This document shows positions 53,398-63,988 of a DNA stretch of 64,000 nucleotides, in pieces. This DNA is from Paenibacillus pabuli (GTDB lineage Bacteria > Bacillota > Bacilli > Paenibacillales > Paenibacillaceae). The DNA is taken from the NCBI RefSeq assembly GCF_023101145.1, contig NZ_CP073714.1:3534001-3598000 (forward strand), written 5' to 3'. Each line of letters begins with the position of its first letter. Position 1 is the first letter of the stretch. The notes beneath the pieces were generated by a model that made no database searches, was not told where the DNA came from, and saw only the letters and a program-made list of their open reading frames with translations. The position numbers and the translations under genes are program-made.

Positions 53398-54216
53398 ATG
53401 GTCAAATATATTAAACATATCATTCTAATCCTGTACGGATTGACCTGCTTGTATCCTTTTGTCTGGATGATCGGCACTTCGCTGAAGACATCACAGGATG
53501 CATTAGCCAATCCACAAAGTCCGTTTCCACAAGCTGCACCCATGTGGTCCACATTTGCTGACGTATGGAACAAATTGAATTTCTATCAGTTTTTCATCAA
53601 CAGCGTGATCGTAAGTGCGGTCGTGATTATCGGCGTCATTCTCATCTACACCATGATGGCTTATTCGTTTGCCAAGTTTGTCTATCGGGGAAAAAAATTC
53701 ATCTATTACACGTTTATTGCATTGCTGCTTGTTCCAGGGGTAACCACATTGATTCCGCTATATATCAACATGACGAATCTGGGGCTGCAAAACACGTATA
53801 TTGGCATGATTCTGCCCATGATTAATGGTGCTGCACCCTTCGCCATTTTCCTATTCACCAGTTACTTCCGTACAATCTCACATGAGTTATATGAGAGCGC
53901 CGTTCTGGACGGATGCAACAATTTCAAAATCTACTACAGAATCTATCTGCCATTGGCTTTGCCTGCGATCGGAACTATTGCCATTCTGAACTTTATCGGA
54001 AGCTGGAACAATATCTTGTGGCCGATGATCATCGTGGATAGCCGGGATATGTTTACGTTACCGATGGGACTCATGTATCTGGACTCATCTTCATTCAAGA
54101 AATGGAATGAACTTATGGCAGGGGCTTTGATTACGGTCATTCCAATCCTGCTTGCCTTCCCGTTCATGCAGAAGATGTATGTCAAGGGCATGACGGTAGG
54201 TTCAGTAAAAATGTAA
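53398..54216 (+). CDS. Sugar ABC transporter permease, MalG/UgpE-type
   Basis: Second permease (272 residues) of the third importer, with EAA loop LYESAVLDGCNNFKIYYRIYLPLALP and about six membrane segments. AAAGGAGGAG precedes the ATG. The C-terminus MYVKGMTVGSVKM is family-typical. Confidence 0.93.
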   Translation: MVKYIKHIILILYGLTCLYPFVWMIGTSLKTSQDALANPQSPFPQAAPMWSTFADVWNKLNFYQFFINSVIVSAVVIIGVILIYTMMAYSFAKFVYRGKKFIYYTFIALLLVPGVTTLIPLYINMTNLGLQNTYIGMILPMINGAAPFAIFLFTSYFRTISHELYESAVLDGCNNFKIYYRIYLPLALPAIGTIAILNFIGSWNNILWPMIIVDSRDMFTLPMGLMYLDSSSFKKWNELMAGALITVIPILLAFPFMQKMYVKGMTVGSVKM

Positions 54217-54277
54217 TTTTATGATGGCGCGTTAACCATCCACAGCAACTAAATCATACAAGATTGGAATGAAATGA

Positions 54278-57037
54278 ATGACTACAAAAACCGCGCATAT
54301 TGTCGCACATTCTCACTGGGACAGGGAGTGGTATCTATCCTTCGAGAAGCACAGAATGTTGCTCGTTCAGCTTATGGAGGATTTAATTGAGACGTTTGAA
54401 AAAGACCCGAAATTTACGAGCTTTCATCTGGATGGGCAATTTATTGTGCTTGAGGATTACCTGGAAATTATGCCGCACCGGTCGAACCAGGTCCGCAAGT
54501 TAATTGAACAGGGCAAGCTGATCGTTGGTCCATGGTACATTCTTCAAGATGAGTTCCTCGTCAGCAGTGAAGCCAATGCACGAAATCTGTTAATTGGTAT
54601 CCAAGCCTCTGAACAAATGGGGGGATATGCAAAAATCGGATATTTCCCGGATTCCTTCGGCAATATGGGCCAGGCACCGCAGCTCATTAGTCAGGCAGGC
54701 ATTGAGGTAGCTGTATATGGACGTGGAGTGAAGCCAGTTGGATTCAATAATGAAATTCAGTCTGGTAATGAACATACCTCCAAATACTCGGAGATGTATT
54801 GGGAATCTCCCGATGGTACTCGTGTACTGGCGATCCTGTTCGCCAATTGGTACAACAACGGCATGGAGATTCCGGTGGAACCTGGGGAGGCGAAAGCTTA
54901 CTGGGCCGAAAAACTGGCTGCAGCAGAAGAGTTTGCTTCAAGTTCGGAACTCCTGTTCATGAACGGATGTGATCATCAGCCGCTCCAGAAGGATCTGACA
55001 CAAGCGTTAAAGATTGCTACAGAGATTATGCCAGATGTGACGTTTCGTCATTCCAGTTTTCCCGAGTACATTCAGGCTTTGCAAAATGCGAAACCACAAT
55101 CATTGGATGTCATTCGCGGTGAACTTCGAAGCCAATGGACCGACGGCTGGATCACACTTGTAAATACGGCTTCAGCAAGGGTATATATCAAACAGCAAAA
55201 TGTAATGAGTCAAACATTACTGGAGAAAGTGGCTGAACCGTTGGCAGTCATGGCCTCTCTATATACAGGCATTTATCCACGGCATGAACTGTTATATGCC
55301 TGGAAGACGTTGCTGAAGAACCATCCCCATGACAGTATCTGCGGATGCAGTGTTGATGAAGTCCATAGGGAGATGATGACCCGGTTTGCCAAATCGCAAG
55401 AAGTGGCTGAAGCCATAGCGGTTCGGAGTGCTCGTACAATAGCCGAATCGGTGGATACATCTGGCTTTGACGCAGATTCTGCGTTGCCTTTTGTAGTGGT
55501 GAACACTTCGGGACATCGTCGATCCAATGTGATTGTAACTAGATTAGACGTTGAGCGACGGTACTTTGACCACCAGCCTCCGCATGAAAAGTATCAGGAA
55601 TTTAAGCGCGAATATGAAGCTTTTAACGCGAACGACTGGGTTGTACTGAACGCTGATGGCAAGCAAGTGGAAGCCGTAATCACACCCGTTGGTCCGACAT
55701 TTGGATATGATTTGCCGGATAACCGATTCCGTCAACCTTACTGGGCATATCAAGTGGATGTAGAGCTTCATGTCCAGAATATCCCGGGTTTTGGATATCA
55801 TACTTTTGCTCTTGTGCCTCAGAGCTCCTTTGCAGATGCTGCGTCAAATGAGTCAATAAGCCCTGAACTTGTCGTAGGAGAACAAGTGATGGAGAACGAT
55901 GATGTGCGGATCGAGATTGCGGGGGATGGATCGTTTACCATGTTGGATAAAGTGAACGGTCGTAATTATACAGGGCTTGGCATTTATGAGGATACGGGGG
56001 ATATCGGAAATGAGTATATGTACAGACAACCGGATCAGGAAGCTCCGCTAACTACGCAGGGACTGCCTGCCCAGATTAAGCTGGTGCATCATACACCGCT
56101 GAAAGCCGTTTATGAGATCGTGCATACCTGGAATCTCCCGGTAGGCGCAGATGAACTGCTGGATGAAGAGATCCGCTCCATGGTTCCGTTTCGTTATCGG
56201 AAATCCCGGCGGCTTGATAAAACTAGGGAGGTGAGTATTCGTACAGAGCTGAGCCTTGAAAAAACGGGGCGTTCGGTTGGCATAAAAAGCTATATCGATA
56301 ACACGGTTCAGGATCATCGTATTCGCATGTTGTTCCAGACCGGACTCGAAGCAAGTCATGTTACTGTTGACTCTATCTATGAACTGGCGCAGCGTCCGAT
56401 ACAACCGGAAGCAGCATGGAGCAATCCTAGCAATGCGCAGCACCAAAATGCGTTTGTCAGTATCAGTAATGGTCGTGAAGGGCTGACGATTGCGAATAAA
56501 GGTCTTAATGAATATGAAGTGTTAGCTAATCAGAATACCATTGCTGTGACACTGCTGCGTGGGGTTCGTGAGCTTGGGGATTGGGGAGTATTTGCAACGC
56601 CGGAGGCCCAATGTCTCGGACAGCACATTCTGGAAATGGAGCTCATCTCACATGATTTGGATGTTATTGAGTCCGATGCTTATGTGCAGGCGTATCAGTT
56701 CCCGGTTCCCTGGACCGTTCAACAGACAGGGGTACATGGTGGTACGTTACCCGCTAACCATGGGTTTTTGCAATGGGAGGGTGATCATCTCGCTTTTAGT
56801 GCGCTTAAACGTGGCGAGGCAAATGATGACCTGCTGTTCAGGGTTTTCAATGTATCATCTGAGATGACTTCACTAAAGGTAACGCCTTCGTTTGAGGCCA
56901 AAGAAGTGTACGAAAGTACCATTGTTGAAGATCAAGGTGAAGCCATGAAGGCAGCTGATGATGGAAGTTATGTTGTGAATGTGGGACCGGCAAAAATTCA
57001 GACCATTGGCATTCAACCCACAACAAGTTTCACATAA
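54278..57037 (+). CDS. Alpha-mannosidase, GH38, MngB-type
   Basis: A 919-residue GH38 enzyme of the MngB (mannosylglycerate hydrolase) branch, shorter than the one at 11087 and starting directly with the catalytic domain. The zinc signature HSHWDREWY has H11, H13 and D15. The nucleophile is D125 in YFPDSFGN. KNHPHDSICGCSVDEVHREM carries further active-site residues. The rest is the helical bundle and C-terminal beta-domains. It is cytoplasmic, without signal peptide. The substrate is an alpha-mannoside taken up by the adjacent importer; mannosylglycerate itself is possible but not implied. The ribosome site (GGAATGA) is weak. Confidence 0.93.
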   Translation: MTTKTAHIVAHSHWDREWYLSFEKHRMLLVQLMEDLIETFEKDPKFTSFHLDGQFIVLEDYLEIMPHRSNQVRKLIEQGKLIVGPWYILQDEFLVSSEANARNLLIGIQASEQMGGYAKIGYFPDSFGNMGQAPQLISQAGIEVAVYGRGVKPVGFNNEIQSGNEHTSKYSEMYWESPDGTRVLAILFANWYNNGMEIPVEPGEAKAYWAEKLAAAEEFASSSELLFMNGCDHQPLQKDLTQALKIATEIMPDVTFRHSSFPEYIQALQNAKPQSLDVIRGELRSQWTDGWITLVNTASARVYIKQQNVMSQTLLEKVAEPLAVMASLYTGIYPRHELLYAWKTLLKNHPHDSICGCSVDEVHREMMTRFAKSQEVAEAIAVRSARTIAESVDTSGFDADSALPFVVVNTSGHRRSNVIVTRLDVERRYFDHQPPHEKYQEFKREYEAFNANDWVVLNADGKQVEAVITPVGPTFGYDLPDNRFRQPYWAYQVDVELHVQNIPGFGYHTFALVPQSSFADAASNESISPELVVGEQVMENDDVRIEIAGDGSFTMLDKVNGRNYTGLGIYEDTGDIGNEYMYRQPDQEAPLTTQGLPAQIKLVHHTPLKAVYEIVHTWNLPVGADELLDEEIRSMVPFRYRKSRRLDKTREVSIRTELSLEKTGRSVGIKSYIDNTVQDHRIRMLFQTGLEASHVTVDSIYELAQRPIQPEAAWSNPSNAQHQNAFVSISNGREGLTIANKGLNEYEVLANQNTIAVTLLRGVRELGDWGVFATPEAQCLGQHILEMELISHDLDVIESDAYVQAYQFPVPWTVQQTGVHGGTLPANHGFLQWEGDHLAFSALKRGEANDDLLFRVFNVSSEMTSLKVTPSFEAKEVYESTIVEDQGEAMKAADDGSYVVNVGPAKIQTIGIQPTTSFT

Positions 57038-57162
57038 GCAGATTCGATTTTTGGAGTTCTCTCCACTGCTGCGGATTGAAAACGGATGCATCATGTTCCA
57101 CATACGACTACCCTGTTTTCGTGCAGCTTGATTACATGATCAAGTTAATGGGAGGTACGATT

Positions 57163-60100
57163 GTGAACAAACAATTAAGGTCAAGTGTCAGGTGTACCAT
57201 TTCAGTGCTGTTGATTATTGTCATGCTATGTTCAGGGCTATATATTACACCAGCAACCACACACGCGGCAGAAGAGAGGGAAGATATTACTGAACAGGGA
57301 GACGTTCAACTAAACGATGTGTCATCTGATTCGGTAAGTATTACGCTCGGAGAAACTCCTGTTGAGCAAGGTATAACTGCTCGTCCCGGCGATGGACCTC
57401 CAGCAGGTCTTCAAGTGGGGACATTTGACGGCAAGGCTTATTGGAAAACCAATCAGACGGTGAATCCAACGAATCCAGCCGATAACATCCTGTATTTTTA
57501 CTTCAACGTTGCGGATGAATATTTGTTTGAAAATACGGATCAGGACGTGTTCGTAACTGTTGAATATTACGATAACGATAGTGGAGCCATGGTTCTTCAA
57601 TACGATTCGAAGCAATCCAGTTTCAAGGATGCCCCGTTGTTCCGGTATGAAAACACGGGAACGTGGAAGACCCATACTTTCAAGCTGAGTGATGCCAATT
57701 TCGGTAACCGCACGCATGAAGCGGATTTCCGAATCGGGGTTAGCGGCGCAGGGGCACCAGCCAACAATCCGGAACTTCATCTCACCAAAGTAACCGTCCA
57801 TAAGCAGCCTCAGCAGCAGACAGGTGCTCAGACCAAGGTCTATGATACGGAATTTCCTACGGCAGATATCGTCATTGCAGATCGGAGCGTAACGGATTAT
57901 GGAGCAATAGGGGATGGAATTTCAGACGATACTCAAGCGTTCAAGGAAGCGCTGGCAATAGCGGGAAATCAAGGCGGCGGGGTTGTGTTCGTGCCATCCG
58001 GAACCTACAAATTAACCGGAGAGCTGGTTATTCCAACAGGCGTTACGCTTCGCGGAGATTGGGGGAATCCCGATGAGCATGCGGGGCTAGTCAAAGGAGC
58101 GATCCTTGCTGTATATGGTGGCAAAGGTCAAGCTAACGGGAACAGCTTCATTAAGCTGGAGCCTTCCAGTGGGGTAACACACTTGTCTATCTGGTATCCC
58201 GAACAGAATATGAATAATCCGGTGGCCTATCCATGGACGATGGAGCAGCTTCCGGGTGACAGTGCTACGGTGAAAAATGTAACACTCGTCAATGCGTACA
58301 AGGGGATTAAGATTGGTCCGGAATGGAACGAACTTCATTATGTGAAGGGTGTATACGGCACTACACTGAAAACGGGTATTTTTCTGGATTTCACAACAGA
58401 CATTGGGCGACTGGAAGAGCTTCACCTGTCCCCGGATGTATGGGCAAGTTCAGGCTTGCCAGGAGCACCTGAACGGTCTCAACTGCGTGAATATATGATA
58501 CAACAGTCAGAAGGTATCGTAATGGGGCGCTCGGATTGGGAGTACATGTCGAATATTCATATTTCGGGTTATAAGACAGGCATACGAATTACGACAAGAA
58601 CAGGAAGCCTCGAAACAGCCAATGCGCAGCTGTACAAGATCCAGATCGACGATTGCAACGTAGCGCTGAAGATTGAAGGTGTCAATGATTATGGATTGCT
58701 GGTGACGGACAGTCAATTCGAAGCGAGTGCTGGTCCGAATCCTGTTGCCATTTATGCAACGGAAGGTTTTCACTCCATTGCCCAGTTTAACAGTGTTACG
58801 GTGGGCGGTGAGCCCAAACATGCGGTTGTGAATGAAGGGCGTGGAACGCTGTCCTTTGAGAGCAGTTCTTTCGAGAATTGGGGTGAAGGAAGCGGAGACT
58901 ATGCCATAGTTGCCAGAAGTGGTTCGCTTATACTGGGTAGTTCTACCTTCGCCAAACAGGATCGGCACCTGCTTCTTCAGGGAGATGTGGCTACAATCAA
59001 TGCCATACATTCCGGACACGAAGGCAACCTTGCAGTGAACGATGAAAGTACCTCGGCGGAACTGAACATCCATCAGGAAGAAGATTTGGTGTTGGAAACT
59101 ATCCCCGATGTTCCTTCAGTGGATATTGCTGTGCAGCCCAAGCCGCGTACTCGCGAATTGTTTAACGTAGTGAGCCAGCCCTATTTGGCTGATAACACAG
59201 GAGGTGCTGATTCATCCCAGGCGATACAACAAGCATTAAATGATGCGAAGGCTGCAGGTGGAGGTACGGTCTATATGCCGGCTGGCATATATCGCGTTGA
59301 GCAGGCGTTGGTGATTCCTACTGGTGTGGAATTGCGGGGGAATTATGATGTACCTCACCACACCATCGGAAACGGAACGGTAATTTTCACGAACTATGGA
59401 GAAAACGACCCAGATGCCGATGCCTTCATTCAGCTGGAGGAAGCAGCGGGATTACGAGGCTTATCCGTCTATTACGATCAACAAACATGGTCGGATTCCC
59501 ATCCGGTGAAGCCTTATGCATGGACTGTGCAAGGTCAAGGGAAAAACGTATACCTGATCGATACAACCTTGGTTAATCCCTATCAGGCTGTCGACTTCGG
59601 CACCCATGATACAAGTGGTCATTATATCGATTATGTAGCGGGATCACCGCTCAAGGAAGGCATATATCTTGGTGGGGGGTCAGACGGAGGATACATGCGG
59701 AATGTGCAGTTCAATCCGCATTATTATGGCCGGAACAATTATCCGAATCATCCATCGAATGATGAAGAATTTAATCAAATTTGGAATTATCAAAAAGAGA
59801 ATCTGGACGCCTTCCGTATTGGGGATGTTACCAATCAGGTTATTTTCAATACATTTGTATACGGATCAAAGTACGGTATTCATTTTGAAGAACAGAATGG
59901 AAGAGGGCCTGAAGCCGTCGTTATTGGTCATGGCACGGATGGCAGCAAAAAGGGAGCCGTATTGCAACATGCGGGAACAGCAGGTCTTTCGTTTATCAAC
60001 ACAGAGCTTGTTTCCATGAGTACAACAGACAAGGTATACGTGGAGGTTGGGCCAGACTTTGGTTCCAAAGCGGTGTTCTTTAATACGTCCATGTGGGGAG

Positions 60101-62718
60101 ACACAACAAGGTCTTTTGATATTCATGGAGGAGATATCCACATACAGCAGGGAAACTTCACCAACGTTGGTGAAATCGGCATTAATGCAATCGGTGGGGA
60201 TATTACCCTCTACAATTCCTATTTTCAACAGCCTCGTACAAATCATGTGGTTGCAGGTCCAAACGTAACGAAGATGGTGATATCCAACAACCTGTTTAAT
60301 GGTGGTTTTCAGATTGAGAATGAAGCGCCTCCTGGAAAAGTGACGGGTACCAATCTGTTTCCTTTGGCACTCAAACTGAACCAGCTTGGATATGATCCAT
60401 CCAGACCTGGTGAACCTGGAAGCACACTGACTTTGACGAATGTTGCAGGTGCAGCTTTGCTGAAAGGGCAGATTGAACTGATTGAACCGAGTGTGTATCA
60501 TGCGATGTTTAAGCCCGTGCGATTTGAGGGGTTGGGCATTGGAAAAAGCATGGATGTGGCGCTTCCTTATATATCAAGTGACTTGCTCAAATTCAGAGTA
60601 ACGCTTGAGAACGGGTTCCGTTATGACACTTCAGTCAAGCTGTCACAATCCTTTGCTGCCAAGAAGGATGCTGTAGGAACGTTGCCATCCATTGAGGTGT
60701 CCAGTCCGGAGCATTACAACAGCGTCGGTGGAAGCTGGGCAGGCCCGAATGACCTCAGCATTCAAACTAAAGCAAGTTGGGATGCGGAAAATCTGATTCT
60801 CAAGGTGGACGTCAAGGATGACATTCACCATCAATCCCATACCAATGGCGATATATGGCAGGGGGACAGTCTACAGCTCGGTATTGATCTTGGCAAAGAG
60901 GATGGTGCGGCCAGCAAACAGGTGAATGAGCTTGGTTTTGCACTGAATCAGGAAGGTGTCATCACGAAATGGAGATGGCGAGCCCCGGAAGGGGTTGCTA
61001 CAGGATTATTGGAATCCGCTTCAGCAAATATTACCCGGGACGAAACGACCCATATTACTCATTATGAAATTACGCTGCCTTTTGAAGCGCTTCATCAGGA
61101 AGGATATTCATTCCAACCTGACAAACCTATCGGTTTTGCATTGCTTGTCAACGAAAATGATGGCGAAGGACGATCAGGCTTTATGGAGTTTAATGGTGGG
61201 ATCGGTACAAGTAAAGATGCACGATTATTCGGAAACTTGTATTTGCTTACGGGTGATTACGTGACATTGTTGGAGCAATCGGCTGAGGCGAGTGTTCGTA
61301 CTGCGGAGCAAAAGAAAGATGTTACCTCTATAGATACAGCGGCCAACTTCGTCACTCTGCTGCCGGGCGGTACGTTGAAGTCCTCATTACTTGTAAGACT
61401 CGCTGCTCTTACATCAGGTTCCAATCCGAATCCCGGGGGACCCAATCCACAGCCAGGCTCGGGTTCTGGTTCGACGCCAAGTGCTGGAGGGGGCTCTACG
61501 ACAGGAGGAAAAAATGAAGCAACACCCGCCGCTTCTGGTGCTGCAATGCCGCTTAAGCCCAAGCTGGATAAAGCTGCTGCATTGGCAACAGCCGAGCTCA
61601 CCAACAAGATGATGGAGGATGCATTCAACCGCATCACCCCTGATCAGGACGGGAAAAAGAAGCTGATTGTAGACATCGAATCCGTGGATGGTGCTGAAGG
61701 GTATGCTCTTACACTTCCATCCAGCTTTTTGCAGGAAACACCATCTATCCATTGGCTGGAGATTCGAACAGCATGGGGAGTGCTGCTGGTTCCGAGCAAT
61801 TTGCTGGCCAATACCCAAGGAACGATTGGAGATCGTATTACCCTGGTATTAAGCAGGGCTGACCGAAGCGCTTGGAGTGCTAAGGTGAAATCAGACTTAG
61901 GAGAGCGGCCTGCAATTTCATTATCTGTGATATCGGATGGCAAATCCGTTGCATGGCAAAATTCCATAACGCCAATCACAGTAAGTTTACCTTATCAGCC
62001 TAATGTAACTGAACTGCTGGACCCGGAAAAACTCGCAATACGACGTATCGCGGATGACGGGCAAATGATCTCCATTCCAAATGGGAAGTTCAATCAAAAA
62101 TCGGAACAAATCATTTTCAAAACACGGCAAAACGGAGTTTACGCAATTACTCAGGATATTCGAACATTTAAGGATATACAGCAGCTATCATGGGCCCGCC
62201 ATGCCATCGAAGTTCTGGTGTCCAAAGGGGTTATTCATGGAATGTCAGAGGCAGAATATCAGCCTCAATCCATGATCCGCCGAGCGGATTTCGTAACCCT
62301 CCTTACCAATGCCTTGGAATTACAACCTGATCAGGGAACCAAGGTGGAACGCTTTGCCGATGTACCAGAGCATGTTTATTACGAACAGTCCGTGAATACC
62401 GCAAGAACGCTGGGCGTCATTCAAGGGGCAGGCGCCGATCAATTCTCGCCAGCCTCTCCAATTACCCGGGAAGAAGCAGCGGTTATGGTCTACCGGGCTA
62501 TGCAAGTGATCGGGATGCAGTCTCTTCCAGAAGATGAACCCGGTTTGGGTGACTATAAAGATACTCATTTGATTAAGGCATATGCCCGCGATGCCATTGA
62601 TTCATTAACCAGATCAGCCATTATGGAGGGGAGTAATGGCAGCTTCCATCCGGAAGATACACTGACTCGTGCTGAGACCGCAGTGCTGCTGTATCGTTTA
62701 TACAACCGTTTGCCTTAA
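57163..62718 (+). CDS. Giant SLH-anchored protein with two pectate-lyase-like beta-helices
   Basis: A 1851-residue exported protein. A GTG start at 57163 after GGGAGG gives a signal peptide (residues 1-34). Domains: a CBM-like beta domain (about 46-212), a pectate-lyase-3-type right-handed beta-helix (240-640, opening VTDYGAIGDGISDDTQAFKE), a second one (666-1080, GGTVYMPAGIYRVEQALVIP), a CBM9-like carbohydrate-binding domain (about 1175-1370), a Pro/Gly/Ser linker (1420-1450), a beta domain and three SLH motifs (1668-1851). Such beta-helix proteins are lyases, glycosidases or epimerases; which one cannot be read here. It stands in the operon of the third importer and GH38 enzyme and probably processes polymer at the cell surface. 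Confidence 0.9.
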   Translation: MNKQLRSSVRCTISVLLIIVMLCSGLYITPATTHAAEEREDITEQGDVQLNDVSSDSVSITLGETPVEQGITARPGDGPPAGLQVGTFDGKAYWKTNQTVNPTNPADNILYFYFNVADEYLFENTDQDVFVTVEYYDNDSGAMVLQYDSKQSSFKDAPLFRYENTGTWKTHTFKLSDANFGNRTHEADFRIGVSGAGAPANNPELHLTKVTVHKQPQQQTGAQTKVYDTEFPTADIVIADRSVTDYGAIGDGISDDTQAFKEALAIAGNQGGGVVFVPSGTYKLTGELVIPTGVTLRGDWGNPDEHAGLVKGAILAVYGGKGQANGNSFIKLEPSSGVTHLSIWYPEQNMNNPVAYPWTMEQLPGDSATVKNVTLVNAYKGIKIGPEWNELHYVKGVYGTTLKTGIFLDFTTDIGRLEELHLSPDVWASSGLPGAPERSQLREYMIQQSEGIVMGRSDWEYMSNIHISGYKTGIRITTRTGSLETANAQLYKIQIDDCNVALKIEGVNDYGLLVTDSQFEASAGPNPVAIYATEGFHSIAQFNSVTVGGEPKHAVVNEGRGTLSFESSSFENWGEGSGDYAIVARSGSLILGSSTFAKQDRHLLLQGDVATINAIHSGHEGNLAVNDESTSAELNIHQEEDLVLETIPDVPSVDIAVQPKPRTRELFNVVSQPYLADNTGGADSSQAIQQALNDAKAAGGGTVYMPAGIYRVEQALVIPTGVELRGNYDVPHHTIGNGTVIFTNYGENDPDADAFIQLEEAAGLRGLSVYYDQQTWSDSHPVKPYAWTVQGQGKNVYLIDTTLVNPYQAVDFGTHDTSGHYIDYVAGSPLKEGIYLGGGSDGGYMRNVQFNPHYYGRNNYPNHPSNDEEFNQIWNYQKENLDAFRIGDVTNQVIFNTFVYGSKYGIHFEEQNGRGPEAVVIGHGTDGSKKGAVLQHAGTAGLSFINTELVSMSTTDKVYVEVGPDFGSKAVFFNTSMWGDTTRSFDIHGGDIHIQQGNFTNVGEIGINAIGGDITLYNSYFQQPRTNHVVAGPNVTKMVISNNLFNGGFQIENEAPPGKVTGTNLFPLALKLNQLGYDPSRPGEPGSTLTLTNVAGAALLKGQIELIEPSVYHAMFKPVRFEGLGIGKSMDVALPYISSDLLKFRVTLENGFRYDTSVKLSQSFAAKKDAVGTLPSIEVSSPEHYNSVGGSWAGPNDLSIQTKASWDAENLILKVDVKDDIHHQSHTNGDIWQGDSLQLGIDLGKEDGAASKQVNELGFALNQEGVITKWRWRAPEGVATGLLESASANITRDETTHITHYEITLPFEALHQEGYSFQPDKPIGFALLVNENDGEGRSGFMEFNGGIGTSKDARLFGNLYLLTGDYVTLLEQSAEASVRTAEQKKDVTSIDTAANFVTLLPGGTLKSSLLVRLAALTSGSNPNPGGPNPQPGSGSGSTPSAGGGSTTGGKNEATPAASGAAMPLKPKLDKAAALATAELTNKMMEDAFNRITPDQDGKKKLIVDIESVDGAEGYALTLPSSFLQETPSIHWLEIRTAWGVLLVPSNLLANTQGTIGDRITLVLSRADRSAWSAKVKSDLGERPAISLSVISDGKSVAWQNSITPITVSLPYQPNVTELLDPEKLAIRRIADDGQMISIPNGKFNQKSEQIIFKTRQNGVYAITQDIRTFKDIQQLSWARHAIEVLVSKGVIHGMSEAEYQPQSMIRRADFVTLLTNALELQPDQGTKVERFADVPEHVYYEQSVNTARTLGVIQGAGADQFSPASPITREEAAVMVYRAMQVIGMQSLPEDEPGLGDYKDTHLIKAYARDAIDSLTRSAIMEGSNGSFHPEDTLTRAETAVLLYRLYNRLP

Positions 62719-62764
62719 ATCTTCCAGTAGGATCGAAATGGAGCAAATGAGGAGAGTGAAACGC

Positions 62765-63988
62765 ATGGCTAAAATTACACGGATAGAATGCATACGTACA
62801 AGACATGACGGAAGCTGGACAATTGTGAAGATTTCGACGGATCAGGATGGTCTTTATGGACTGGGCTCCGCTTCCGATCTTTATAATCCTGAAGCGGTGG
62901 TACAGGTCATCGAACAACTTCTGGCACCATTACTCATGGGGAGGGATGCATCCCAGATTGAAGATTTGTGGCATCTCATGCATATGAGCGGATATTGGAG
63001 AAACGGAGCAATTCTTCAGACCGCCATTGGTGGAATTGATATGGCACTGTGGGATATCAAGGGCAAGGAAGCAAATCTTCCGGTATATCAATTGTTGGGA
63101 GGGGCCTGCCGTTCGGCAGTTCCCTGTTATGGCCATGCCGGAGGCGCTGATATCAGCGAGCTGAAAGAAGATGTTTCTCGTTTTATGGAAGAAGGGTATA
63201 CGGTCATTCGAGTGCAGATGGGAGGTTACGGAGGCGGGGGATTTGTCAGCGGCAAGGATGCGAATTTGCCACGCGAGCCATGGAGCAGCGGTCCTGTATT
63301 CGATGAACATGCGTATCTGCAAGCCATTCCTGACATGTTCGAGAAGCTGAGGCTGGAATTCGGGAACGGGCTTCAATTTACCCATGATGTGCATGAACAT
63401 CTTTCTCCCATTCATGCCATTCAACTGTCGAAGCGGCTTGAGCCTTATCATCTTTTCTTTCTGGAAGATGCACTTGCTCCGGAACAAATCGGATGGTATC
63501 GACAGCTTCGTCAGCAAAGCGCGACGCCGCAGGCAGTGGGAGAGTTATTTGTGAATCCTCAGGAATGGACCGGTCTGATTCAGGAGAAGTTGATCGATTT
63601 TATCAGAGTTCGGGTATCGAAAGCAGGCGGAATCAGCGCTTGCCGCAAGATCGCTACAATGGGAGAAGCCTATGGAGTACGTACAGCCTGGCAGGAGGGC
63701 GGGGAGAATGATCCCGTTAACCAGGCAGCTGCTGTCCATCTGGATATGGCTCTGTGGAACTTTGGGATCCAGGAAATCAATCATTTTAAACCTCAGGAGT
63801 TGCAGGCTTTCCCGGGACATATCGTCAGAGAGGGCGGATATCTGTATCCTTCCAATAAACCGGGACTAGGCATTGAACTGGATGAAGTGAAGGCCGAATC
63901 ATTACGAAGTGACTCGTGGGATACCAACAAATATTATCGGCCGTATCCTCTGGACCGCAAAGCGGATGGGACATTGGTTCGACCATAA
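62765..63988 (+). CDS. Enolase-superfamily dehydratase, D-mannonate dehydratase (ManD/RspA) family
   Basis: A 407-residue enolase-superfamily enzyme (capping domain, then TIM barrel). The three metal-binding acids are D208 (THDVHEHLSP), E234 (FFLEDALAPE) and E260 (AVGELFVNP). Their 26-residue spacings and the following H210 and VHEH loop match the ManD subgroup, which dehydrates D-mannonate or D-gluconate to 2-keto-3-deoxygluconate, some members slowly. The ATG at 62765 after GAGGAGAG is preferred; upstream ATGs overlap the ribosome site. It is the last gene seen of the third glycan operon. Members of the family differ widely in efficiency, so a different acid sugar is possible. Confidence 0.9.
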   Translation: MAKITRIECIRTRHDGSWTIVKISTDQDGLYGLGSASDLYNPEAVVQVIEQLLAPLLMGRDASQIEDLWHLMHMSGYWRNGAILQTAIGGIDMALWDIKGKEANLPVYQLLGGACRSAVPCYGHAGGADISELKEDVSRFMEEGYTVIRVQMGGYGGGGFVSGKDANLPREPWSSGPVFDEHAYLQAIPDMFEKLRLEFGNGLQFTHDVHEHLSPIHAIQLSKRLEPYHLFFLEDALAPEQIGWYRQLRQQSATPQAVGELFVNPQEWTGLIQEKLIDFIRVRVSKAGGISACRKIATMGEAYGVRTAWQEGGENDPVNQAAAVHLDMALWNFGIQEINHFKPQELQAFPGHIVREGGYLYPSNKPGLGIELDEVKAESLRSDSWDTNKYYRPYPLDRKADGTLVRP

